5,251 bases of DNA from Chloroflexota bacterium (GTDB taxonomy: Bacteria > Chloroflexota > Anaerolineae > 4572-78): assembly GCA_024278725.1 (NCBI GenBank), contig JAJRSQ010000397.1, forward strand, positions 1 to 5,251, read 5' to 3'. The notes beneath the pieces are model-generated. The model had not been told where the DNA came from. It searched no databases and saw nothing but the letters and a program-made list of their open reading frames with translations. The position numbers were made by a program, and so were the translations under genes. Each line of letters starts with the position of its first letter. The stretch's first letter is position 1. Positions 1 through 5,145 of the stretch are shown piece after piece.

Positions 1-14
1 ATGGGATTTCGGCG

Positions 15-641
15 GTGGCGGTGGGCGCGGTGGCAGAGGATGACCCCATCCGGCAGGTGGTGAATCGGGTGGCGGCGCTGGTGCTGGCGGCAGGCGAAGC
101 GCGGCGGTTCGGCGGGGCGAAACAACTGGCGCAGTGGCGTGGCAAGCCGCTGGTGGCGCACGCGACGGATGCGGCGCTCGCCTCGGCGGTGGATGGGGTG
201 ACGGTGGTGCTCGGCGCGCGGGCGGACGCGGTGCGCGGCACGCTCCCATCAGCTCAATTGAGGGTGGTGGAGAACCCCGATTGGGCAACCGGAATGAGTT
301 CCAGCCTGCAAGCGGGATTATCGGCTTTGCCAAAAAATATTGCGGCGGTGGTGGTGCTGCTGGCTGACCAACCGCAACTTTCCCCCGCCACCATCAACGC
401 GCTGATTGAACGATTTCAGCGCACGCTCGCGCCGGTGGTGTACCCCACGTTTGAGGGCAAACGGGGCAATCCGGTGCTGCTGGGGCGCGAATTGTTTCCG
501 CAGTTGATGCAATTGCGCGGCGATGCGGGCGCGCGGGCGGTGGTCTCGGCGTATTTGCCGGCGGCGGAAGCCGTCGCCGTGCCCGACCCCGCCATTCTGC
601 GCGATGTTGACACCCCCGCCGATTTGGATGCGCTCGGATAA
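15..641 (+). CDS. MocA-type molybdenum cofactor nucleotidyltransferase (NTP transferase), 5' end uncertain
   Basis: Cytoplasmic nucleotidyltransferase of the MobA/MocA fold. Family members join a nucleotide (CTP for MocA) to molybdopterin to make the dinucleotide cofactor of xanthine-dehydrogenase-type enzymes. Counting from the GTG at 15 (208 aa), the visible motifs are: LAAG at 24-27 with RRFGGAKQL at 30-38 (nucleotide-binding loop and Lys), NPDW at 87-90, GMSSSLQAG at 93-101, LADQP at 116-120 (metal-binding Asp), RGNPVLL at 150-156, GDAGAR at 169-174 and DVDTPADL at 197-204. LAAG rather than LAGG, together with KQL, favours MocA/PucB-like over GTP-using MobA. Family proteins usually start 5-10 residues before LAAG, so GTG at 60 (MNRVAALVLAAG) is an attractive alternative start, although no well-spaced Shine-Dalgarno is visible for either. 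The frame stays open to the left edge, so an N-terminal extension or a fusion is possible. The family call is firm; the exact cofactor substrate is inferred. No xanthine dehydrogenase or XdhC gene is visible in the window. Confidence 0.9.
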   Translation: MAVGAVAEDDPIRQVVNRVAALVLAAGEARRFGGAKQLAQWRGKPLVAHATDAALASAVDGVTVVLGARADAVRGTLPSAQLRVVENPDWATGMSSSLQAGLSALPKNIAAVVVLLADQPQLSPATINALIERFQRTLAPVVYPTFEGKRGNPVLLGRELFPQLMQLRGDAGARAVVSAYLPAAEAVAVPDPAILRDVDTPADLDALG

Positions 642-651
642 TTTGTTACAA

Positions 652-763
652 TGGTTGTCAGTTTTTAGTTGTCAGTTTTTAGTTTTTGGTTTTCAGCTAT
701 CGCTTTGAAATAAAATTCGGGGCAGGGCAACTTTTTTAACTGACCACTGACAACTGACAACCA
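652..763. repeat. Inverted clusters of a 7-bp tandem repeat (GTTGTCA / TGACAAC)
   Basis: The spacer after the MocA-like gene contains six 7-bp units at 654-695 (GTTGTCA, GTTTTTA, GTTGTCA, GTTTTTA and two degenerate copies). These make a 14-bp unit repeated exactly twice (654-667, 668-681). At 741-761 three heptamers lie in the opposite orientation (TGACCAC, TGACAAC, TGACAAC). The outer ends form a perfect 12-bp inverted repeat, 652-663 with 752-763, enclosing 88 bp, so a long stem-loop is possible in RNA or single-stranded DNA. Between the clusters is AT-rich sequence with no gene. There is no U-tract after the second arm, so this is not an intrinsic terminator. Heptameric intergenic repeats of this kind are known in filamentous cyanobacteria and are common in Chloroflexota; their function is unknown. 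Confidence 0.85.
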
Positions 764-784
764 ATTTACAACTTGGAACAAACC

Positions 785-1027
785 TTGAACCTGAAGAAAC
801 GTTTTTTAAATTTATCCGGACCCGTGAAAATCGGGTTGGGCTTCGCCGCGGTGGCGATTGTGCTGACCGTCGTCGGAATTCTGCGCGACCCCGGCACGCC
901 GGTGAACGCCTGGACGCTGATTGTCGGCAGTCTCATCGGCGGGGTGATGTGGGGGCTGGTGAGCTGGGCGGTGGCGACGGCTGCCGTCGCGGTGGAAGCC
1001 GATGTCGCCGACGGTGAGCCGGAATAG
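785..1027 (+). CDS. Small two-helix membrane protein, function unknown
   Basis: An unrecognised protein of 80 aa if it starts at TTG 785. Upstream the frame is open only to a stop at 755-757 and contains no ATG. TTG 773 would give 84 aa, but the sequence before it is pyrimidine-rich. TTG 785 has a GGAA at 775-778 with a 6-nt gap, so I prefer it. From 785, a basic N-terminus (KKR) precedes hydrophobic segments at about residues 16-33 and 43-69, followed by an acidic tail rich in Glu and Asp (EADVADGEPE). This predicts two inner-membrane helices joined by a short polar loop (RDPGTP). GC-rich wobble positions and clean hydrophobic blocks support real coding. Its 3' end overlaps the next gene by 26 bp, so the two are probably co-translated and may form a complex. 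I see no catalytic motif and assign no function. Confidence 0.7.
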   Translation: MNLKKRFLNLSGPVKIGLGFAAVAIVLTVVGILRDPGTPVNAWTLIVGSLIGGVMWGLVSWAVATAAVAVEADVADGEPE

Positions 1028-1430
1028 CGTCGCGCCGGCGGGGGGAATCGGGTTGTGCGCCGCGCTGGTGACGGTGCTCGCCGCCAATTTCGCCGCGCGG
1101 GCGTGGATTTCCGCGCCGCTGTTGCCGCAGGCGTGGGCGGGCTGGGGGTTGTTCCTGCTGTTCGGCGGTATCAGCGCCGTTGAAATTCCGCTGATGGTCT
1201 TCGGGCTAAAGAAGCTCGCCGCCAGCCCCGACTCGCTCGCCCGGCGCGGCACGCAGGTTGGCGTGGGGGTGTTCGTCTTTTTCGCGGCGGTCTATGCCCT
1301 GCCGAACCTCCTGCTCACCGCGCCATCGTTGCGGTGGATGGGGATTGCGCTCGGCGCGGCGGCGGTGGTGCGATTCGGCGCGGCGGTGATATTCGTATCG
1401 CAATCACAGAACGCAGATAACGCAGATTGA
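1002..1430 (+). CDS. Four-helix membrane protein, function unknown
   Basis: A 142-aa protein that I do not recognise. Hydrophobic segments at about residues 13-33, 45-68, 86-107 and 111-133 predict four membrane helices, with the most basic loop (KK...ARRG, 70-83) between helices 2 and 3. ATG 1002 is preferred because GGTGGAA at 991-997 lies 4 nt upstream; GTG 1014 is a weaker alternative. The start lies 26 bp inside the preceding small membrane-protein gene in a different frame, which implies translational coupling and perhaps a shared function. The last residues (QSQNADNAD) and the stop codon come from the repeat that begins at about 1401-1410. The native C-terminus may therefore have been replaced by, or extended into, that repeat. 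Glycine and alanine codons ending in G (GGG, GCG) are more frequent here than in the downstream genes. Function cannot be assigned. Confidence 0.75.
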   Translation: MSPTVSRNSVAPAGGIGLCAALVTVLAANFAARAWISAPLLPQAWAGWGLFLLFGGISAVEIPLMVFGLKKLAASPDSLARRGTQVGVGVFVFFAAVYALPNLLLTAPSLRWMGIALGAAAVVRFGAAVIFVSQSQNADNAD

Positions 1431-1486
1431 CTTGGTTTTTTCTGATTTTACCGGTGAAAATCAGCGTAATCCGATAAATCCGCGTT
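1410..1486. repeat. Imperfect palindromic intergenic repeat ('AACGCAGAT' type)
   Basis: The left arm at 1410-1428 holds two copies of AACGCAGAT, the second followed by T. The right arm at 1459-1486, read on the minus strand, starts AACGCGGATT and ends ACGCTGATT, so the two arms are imperfect inverted copies. Nested inside is a perfect 8-bp stem, CTGATTTT (1442-1449) with AAAATCAG (1457-1464), around a 7-nt ACCGGTG loop. Related 'AACGCAGAT/ATCTGCGTT' elements recur between genes in many bacterial genomes; that this is one is a judgement from the motif, not a search. It overlaps the stop codon of the upstream membrane-protein gene and ends 28 bp before the HAD gene. It does not look like an intrinsic terminator because no U-run follows the stem on either strand. 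Confidence 0.65.
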
Positions 1487-1514
1487 CAATACTTTTCTGA
1501 ACCATTGAGCCAAT

Positions 1515-2309
1515 ATGAACTCTCTTTCTTCCATTCGTGCCTTTGCCGTTGACGGCGACGGCGTGCTGTATCGCGGCAACGAGCCGCTCCCCGGTCTGGC
1601 AGACTTTTTCGCATTTTTGCACCAACATGCGGTTCCGGTCACGCTGGTGACAAATAATGCCACCCAAACCCAACAATCATTTTCCGATAAACTCGCCCGC
1701 TTTGGGGTGACATTGCCCCCCGACGCCATCATCACCGCGTCCATCGCCACGGCGGAATATCTGCAAAAACAGTTTCCCCCCGGCACGCGGATGTTCGCCA
1801 TCGGGAACGGGGTGCGCCACGCCCTCGAAGCGGCGGGCTTCACCCTTGCCGAGCGAGATGTGGCGGCGGTGGTGGTCGGCATGGACACCTCACTGACCTA
1901 CGCCCACCTGCGCACCGCAACCGTACACATCAACAACGGCGCGGCGTTCATCGGCACCAACCCCGACAAAAGCTTCCCCTTTGAGGGCGGGCTCGCGCCG
2001 GGCAACGGGGCGATTCTGGCGGCGCTCGCCGCCGCTACCGGCGTGGAACCGTTCATCGTCGGCAAGCCATACCCGCCGATGTTTGAGCTGGCGCTGCAAA
2101 AAATGGGGGTGGACGCCGCACACGCCGCAATGGTCGGCGACCGGCTGGAAACGGACATCCTCGGCGGCAAAAACGCGGGGATGCGCACCATCGCCGTGTT
2201 GAGCGGGGTCACCTCGGCGGCAATGCTGGCGGAACGGGACATCCGTCCCGATCGGGTGTTCGACGGACTGGAAGATTTGCTCACTGCGCTGCGCGAAACG
2301 CGCAAGTGA
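1515..2309 (+). CDS. HAD-IIA family phosphatase (NagD / phosphoglycolate / p-nitrophenyl phosphatase-like)
   Basis: Cytoplasmic Mg2+-dependent phosphatase of the haloacid dehalogenase superfamily, subclass IIA, 264 aa, a typical length. All four motifs are present: I, DGDGV at 13-17 (nucleophile D13, acid/base D15) followed by LYRG; II, TNN at 46-48; III, the Lys of GKPYP at 183-187 (K184); IV, GDRLETDI at 208-215 (D209, D214). The C2B cap lies between motifs II and III and includes the family-typical GTNPDKSFP (147-155) and APGNGAI (161-167). Members remove phosphate from small sugar phosphates, nucleotides or 2-phosphoglycolate, and the substrate cannot be read from the sequence. ATG 1515 fits the usual HAD-IIA N-terminus; the Shine-Dalgarno is weak (GAG at 1507-1509, 5-nt gap). 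It is flanked on both sides by repeat-bearing spacers, so it is probably a single-gene unit. Family call firm; specific reaction open. Confidence 0.93.
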   Translation: MNSLSSIRAFAVDGDGVLYRGNEPLPGLADFFAFLHQHAVPVTLVTNNATQTQQSFSDKLARFGVTLPPDAIITASIATAEYLQKQFPPGTRMFAIGNGVRHALEAAGFTLAERDVAAVVVGMDTSLTYAHLRTATVHINNGAAFIGTNPDKSFPFEGGLAPGNGAILAALAAATGVEPFIVGKPYPPMFELALQKMGVDAAHAAMVGDRLETDILGGKNAGMRTIAVLSGVTSAAMLAERDIRPDRVFDGLEDLLTALRETRK

Positions 2310-2311
2310 AG

Positions 2312-2331
2312 TTGGTTAATTGGTTAATTGG
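2312..2331. repeat. 8-bp tandem repeat TTGGTTAA, 2.5 copies
   Basis: Starting three bases after the HAD stop codon, TTGGTTAA is repeated exactly at 2312-2319 and 2320-2327, followed by the half unit TTGG. It is AT-rich in contrast to the flanking genes. It has the same 8-bp period as the next array but an unrelated unit. It is too short to assign to a family, and no regulatory role is evident. Confidence 0.85.
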
Positions 2332-2345
2332 AGATTCGTCATTTG

Positions 2346-2393
2346 TGCAACTCTGCAACCCTGTAACCTTGTAACCCTGCAACTCTGCAACTT
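2346..2393. repeat. 8-bp tandem repeat, six units, consensus TGYAACYY
   Basis: Six contiguous 8-bp units (starting at 2346, 2354, 2362, 2370, 2378 and 2386) all fit TGYAACYY, varying only at pyrimidine positions between C and T. The array lies 28 bp before the ATG of the lysine-dehydrogenase-like gene, probably within its 5' leader or promoter region. The strand is strongly purine/pyrimidine patterned and has no self-complementary stem. This is a simple tandem array without spacers, not a CRISPR. Variation confined to C/T transitions suggests old copies drifting, or a selected sequence pattern. Confidence 0.88.
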
Positions 2394-2406
2394 TTAAACT
2401 CAAAAC

Positions 2407-2412
2407 AAAGGA
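2407..2412 (+). promoter_or_regulatory. Shine-Dalgarno site for the lysine-dehydrogenase-like gene
   Basis: AAAGGA ends 9 nt before ATG 2422. It is the only purine-rich block in the leader and fixes the start. The resulting N-terminus runs directly into the first beta strand and glycine loop of the Rossmann fold, as expected for the family. Confidence 0.75.
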
Positions 2413-2421
2413 CTTGAAACA

Positions 2422-3549
2422 ATGAAAACTATCACCGTACTTGGCGCCGGGCTGGTCGGCAGCGCCATCATCAAAGATTTGGCTGTTGATTTTCAGGTCA
2501 TCGCCGTGGACGCGAGCGACGCGGCGCTGGCGCGGCTGGCGGGCACACCGAATGTCACCGCTGCCCGCGCGGATTTGTCCGACCCGGCGGAAGTGACGCG
2601 CGTCATCGCCGCCGCCGATTTGGTGGTCTGCGCCGTGCCGGGCTTCATGGGTTTTGCCACCCTCAAAACCATCATCGAAGCGGAAAAAAATGTGGTGGAC
2701 ATTTCTTTCTTCCCCGAAGACCCCTTTGAACTCGACACGCTGGCGAAAGAAAAAGGCGTCACCGCCGTGGTGGACTGCGGCGTCGCGCCGGGACTGTGCA
2801 ACATCATCGCCGGTTATGTGGACGCCCGGCTCGACCGCACCGACGAATATGTCTGCTATGTCGGCGGATTGCCCAAAGCGCGCACCCTGCCCTATCAGTA
2901 TAAAGCTGTCTTTTCACCCATTGATGTGCTGGAAGAATACACCCGCCCCGCGCGGCTGGTCTCGCATGGGAAAATCGTCACCCGCCCCGCGCTGTCGGAG
3001 GTGGAACAACTCGATTTTCCGGGCGTCGGCACGCTGGAAGCCTTCAACACCGACGGCTTGCGCTCGCTGATAAAAACGCTCGACGCGCCCTTTATGAAAG
3101 AGAAAACGATGCGCTATCCCGGTCACGCCGATTTGATGCGCACCTTCCGCGATACCGGCTTTTTCAACACCGAACCGATGGAAATTGACGGGCAATCGGT
3201 GCGCCCGCTGGATGTCACCGCGAAATTGCTCTTCAAACAGTGGAAGCTCCAACCCGGCGAAGAGGACTTCACCCTGATGCGGGTCATCTTGCGCGGCGAA
3301 AAAGACGGGGAACGGGTCACCTACACCTACGACCTGTTCGACACTTTCGACCCCGAAACGGGCATTCACTCGATGGCGCGCACCACAGGCTACACCGCCA
3401 CCATCATCGCGCGGCAAGTGCTGGCGGGCATGTTCACCGAGCGCGGCATTTGCCCGCCGGAATTCGTCGGGCGGACGGCGGGATGTTTTGCTCACCTGCT
3501 GACAGAATATACCCGGCGCAACATCTCGGTATCCGAAAAAATCGCCTGA
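2422..3549 (+). CDS. Saccharopine-dehydrogenase-family oxidoreductase, L-lysine 6-dehydrogenase-like
   Basis: A 375-aa cytoplasmic NAD(P)-dependent oxidoreductase. Residues 1 to about 120 form a Rossmann domain, with GAGLVG at 8-13 and an Asp (D30) at the end of the second strand, which usually favours NAD+ over NADP+. The C-terminal saccharopine-dehydrogenase-type domain contains DCGVAPGLCNIIAGY (118-132), YVGGLP (146-151), LSEVE (191-195), LEAFNTDG (205-212), RYPGHAD (231-237) and MARTTGYT (318-325). From memory these blocks, in this order, match Geobacillus L-lysine 6-dehydrogenase, which oxidatively deaminates the lysine epsilon-amino group to give piperideine-6-carboxylate. The length is also as expected. 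Alternatives are another saccharopine-dehydrogenase-like enzyme such as carboxynorspermidine dehydrogenase, or a lysine-biosynthesis reductase. No other lysine gene is adjacent to decide. The start is supported by AAAGGA upstream. No terminator is visible before the eno promoter. Family firm; substrate moderately confident. Confidence 0.88.
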   Translation: MKTITVLGAGLVGSAIIKDLAVDFQVIAVDASDAALARLAGTPNVTAARADLSDPAEVTRVIAAADLVVCAVPGFMGFATLKTIIEAEKNVVDISFFPEDPFELDTLAKEKGVTAVVDCGVAPGLCNIIAGYVDARLDRTDEYVCYVGGLPKARTLPYQYKAVFSPIDVLEEYTRPARLVSHGKIVTRPALSEVEQLDFPGVGTLEAFNTDGLRSLIKTLDAPFMKEKTMRYPGHADLMRTFRDTGFFNTEPMEIDGQSVRPLDVTAKLLFKQWKLQPGEEDFTLMRVILRGEKDGERVTYTYDLFDTFDPETGIHSMARTTGYTATIIARQVLAGMFTERGICPPEFVGRTAGCFAHLLTEYTRRNISVSEKIA

Positions 3550-3575
3550 TTTGTGAAGGTTATCACCCCGAATCT

Positions 3576-3604
3576 TTGCCAAAGTACCGGAATCGCAGTA
3601 TAGT
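3576..3604 (+). promoter_or_regulatory. Predicted sigma70-type promoter of eno
   Basis: A -35 box TTGCCA (3576-3581, 5 of 6 to consensus) and a -10 box TATAGT (3599-3604, 5 of 6) are separated by the ideal 17 bp. Transcription would start near 3611, giving a leader of about 54 nt before the eno ATG at 3665. This indicates that enolase has its own promoter rather than depending on read-through from the upstream gene. It is a consensus match only, without experimental support. Confidence 0.7.
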
Positions 3605-3609
3605 ACCGG
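3583..3609. promoter_or_regulatory. Direct repeat AGTACCGG overlapping the eno promoter (possible operator)
   Basis: AGTACCGG occurs at 3583-3590, inside the -35/-10 spacer, and again at 3602-3609, overlapping the -10 box. The copies are 19 bp apart, nearly two helical turns. A looser inverted pair, GGAAT (3589-3593) and ATTCC (3611-3615), frames the same region. A regulator bound here would block RNA polymerase. This is inference from position; chance duplication cannot be excluded. Confidence 0.4.
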
Positions 3610-3652
3610 TATTCCAATTGCAATGGCGCAAACACAAATATCAGCCCAATTT

Positions 3653-3658
3653 AAGGAG
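3653..3658 (+). promoter_or_regulatory. eno: Strong Shine-Dalgarno site that fixes the eno start
   Basis: AAGGAG, a full anti-16S match, ends 6 nt before ATG 3665. It decides against the in-frame ATG at 3623, which has no such site and would add 14 residues (MAQTQISAQFKERT) not seen in enolases. Confidence 0.9.
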
Positions 3659-3664
3659 CGAACG

Positions 3665-4951
3665 ATGTCTGTTATTGAAGGTATTCTTGGACGCGAAATT
3701 CTGGACTCGCGCGGTAATCCCACGGTAGAAGTGGAAGTATTTCTGGAAGACGGTTCGGAAGGGCGAGCCGCCGTGCCATCGGGCGCGTCAACGGGCGTGC
3801 ATGAAGCGCTGGAACTGCGCGATGGGGAGGAAAGCCGCTATCTCGGCAAAGGCGTGCTGGATGCGGTGGAAAATGTGAACACCCTCATCGCCGACGAACT
3901 GGAAGGGATGTTCGCCACCGACCAAGAGGAGATTGACGCCCTCTTGCGCGAAATTGACGGCACATCCAACAAAGCGAAGCTCGGCGCGAATGCCATTCTG
4001 GGCGTGAGTCTGGCGGTCGCCAAAGCCGCGGCGATGTCCACCGGGCAATCGCTGTACCGCTATCTCGGCGGCGTGAGCGCGCGCACGCTCCCCGTGCCGA
4101 TGATGAACATTCTGAACGGCGGCGCACACACCGGCTGGCAATCCACCGATTTTCAGGAATTCATGGTGATGCCCGTCGGCGCGGAATCTTTCCGCGAAGG
4201 GCTGCGCTGGGGTTCGGAAATTTATCACAGCCTGAAAAAAGTGCTGAAGAAACGCGGTTACAGCACCAACGTCGGCGACGAAGGCGGATTTGCCCCTTCG
4301 CTGAAAAACGATGAAGAAGCCATTGACGCAATTCTGGAAGCGATTCAAGTGGCAGGATACACCCCCGGCGAACAAGTGCGCCTCGCGCTCGACCCCGCCG
4401 CGTCGGAATTGTTTGAGGATGGAAAGTACCACCTGCGCATCCAAAACAAAAGCCTCACCTCCGATGAGATGGTGAAATTATGGGAAAGCTGGGTGGCGCA
4501 ATACCCCATCATTTCCATTGAAGACGGGCTGGCGGAAGATGACTGGGACGGCTTTGTGGCAATGACGCAAGCCCTGGGCGACAAAATCCAAATTGTCGGC
4601 GACGATTTGCTGGTGACCAATGTGGAACGGCTGGCAAAAGGGATTGAGATGGGCGCGGCGAACAGCATTCTCATCAAACTGAACCAAATCGGCTCGCTCA
4701 GCGAAACGATTGCCGCCATCGAAATGGCGAAACGCGCCGGATGGACGGCGGTGGTCTCGCACCGCTCCGGCGAAACGGAAGACACCACCATCGCCGATTT
4801 GGCGGTGGCGCTGAACACCGGGCAAATCAAAACCGGCGCGCCCACCCGCTCCGACCGGGTGGCGAAATACAACCAGCTGCTGCGCATCGAAGAAGAACTC
4901 GGCGACGCGGCAGTGTACCCCGGTATGGCAACGTTTTACAACTTGAAATAG
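3665..4951 (+). CDS. eno: Enolase (phosphopyruvate hydratase)
   Basis: Cytoplasmic glycolytic enzyme, 428 aa, the usual length. It interconverts 2-phosphoglycerate and phosphoenolpyruvate with Mg2+. The N-terminal domain begins ILGREILDSRGNPTVEVEV, with the mobile loop SGASTG at 40-44 (S40 to G44). In the barrel, GGAH places the loop His at 155, QEF gives E165, and GDEGGFAP gives catalytic E206. Metal ligands are D243 (ALDPAASE), E286 (SIEDGL) and D313 (VGDD). Catalytic K338 is in the enolase signature ILIKLNQIGSLSET (335-348), followed by SHRSGETED (365-373) and K389 (IKTG). All key residues are present, so it should be active. One oddity: eight residues (TGWQSTDF) separate the loop His from QEF, where the common bacterial form (ADNNVDI) has seven. 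The start at 3665 follows the strong Shine-Dalgarno and family alignment. Its own promoter and terminator make it a single-gene transcription unit. Confidence 0.99.
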   Translation: MSVIEGILGREILDSRGNPTVEVEVFLEDGSEGRAAVPSGASTGVHEALELRDGEESRYLGKGVLDAVENVNTLIADELEGMFATDQEEIDALLREIDGTSNKAKLGANAILGVSLAVAKAAAMSTGQSLYRYLGGVSARTLPVPMMNILNGGAHTGWQSTDFQEFMVMPVGAESFREGLRWGSEIYHSLKKVLKKRGYSTNVGDEGGFAPSLKNDEEAIDAILEAIQVAGYTPGEQVRLALDPAASELFEDGKYHLRIQNKSLTSDEMVKLWESWVAQYPIISIEDGLAEDDWDGFVAMTQALGDKIQIVGDDLLVTNVERLAKGIEMGAANSILIKLNQIGSLSETIAAIEMAKRAGWTAVVSHRSGETEDTTIADLAVALNTGQIKTGAPTRSDRVAKYNQLLRIEEELGDAAVYPGMATFYNLK

Positions 4952-4962
4952 CGCAAAATCGC

Positions 4963-4994
4963 AAGGGGCGGCTCGCAAGAGTCGCCCTTTTTTT
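4963..4994 (+). terminator. Intrinsic terminator of eno
   Basis: GGGCGGCTC (4966-4974) pairs with GAGTCGCCC (4979-4987) in a 9-bp stem with one G-U pair. It is closed by GCAA, a stable GNRA tetraloop, and followed by seven T (4988-4994). It starts 12 nt after the eno stop codon. The reverse strand lacks a good U-run, so it acts mainly on plus-strand transcripts. Confidence 0.95.
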
Positions 4995-5037
4995 GTCCCG
5001 TCATCGCCTTTCCAGCTTTTCGGCAATCTTTTTTAAC

Positions 5038-5055
5038 CCGGAAATTCCTTTCCGG
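5038..5055. other. Perfect 7-bp hairpin between convergent genes
   Basis: CCGGAAA (5038-5044) and TTTCCGG (5049-5055) form a perfect stem around TTCC. It lies between the eno terminator and the end of the minus-strand gene. No U-run follows the stem on either strand (the minus strand has A's), so it is not a standard intrinsic terminator. It could stabilise the 3' end of the minus-strand transcript or be incidental. Confidence 0.45.
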
Positions 5056-5145
5056 TCGGCAGCCCGGTACACTTGTGGAAACTATGGCGAATTGCCTCCC
5101 CTCGCCGACTGAACCGCCCAACGCCGCAAACGCCGATGTCTCCCC

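Noticed and set aside
1..63. ATG 1 frame ending at TGA 61-63 as the end of an upstream gene
   Set aside because: The peptide is Trp/Arg-rich (MGFRRWRWARW...), typical of an off-frame reading of GC-rich coding DNA; kept only as a remark in the start-site finding.
711..716. TAAAAT as a -10 box for the small membrane-protein pair
   Set aside because: No -35 box near consensus at 16-18 bp upstream; the nearest candidate, TTGGTT at 686-691, gives a 19-bp spacer.
1427..1432. TTGACT as a -35 box for the HAD gene
   Set aside because: No acceptable -10 hexamer at 16-18 bp; the box lies inside the palindromic repeat and is probably coincidental.
1442..1464. 8-bp stem CTGATTTT/AAAATCAG as a terminator after the membrane-protein gene
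   Set aside because: AT-rich stem; the T-run precedes rather than follows it on the plus strand, and on the minus strand the trailing run is A. Treated as part of the palindromic repeat.
2346..2393. Possible CRISPR array
   Set aside because: Units are 8 bp and contiguous with no unique spacers, and no cas gene is present.
3623..3664. Upstream in-frame ATG for enolase at 3623
   Set aside because: It would add 14 residues absent from enolases and lacks a Shine-Dalgarno, while AAGGAG sits 6 nt before ATG 3665.
2914..3723. Long minus-strand open frame (269 codons) opposite the lysine-dehydrogenase-like gene
   Set aside because: Antisense shadow of a GC-rich gene: His/Arg/Phe/Gly-rich product with no family motif, overlapping a gene with clear homology and also the eno promoter.
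3788..5026. Several minus-strand open frames opposite eno, up to 218 codons
   Set aside because: All lie antisense to a fully conserved enolase, and their products have no recognisable domain; they are by-products of GC-biased wobble positions.
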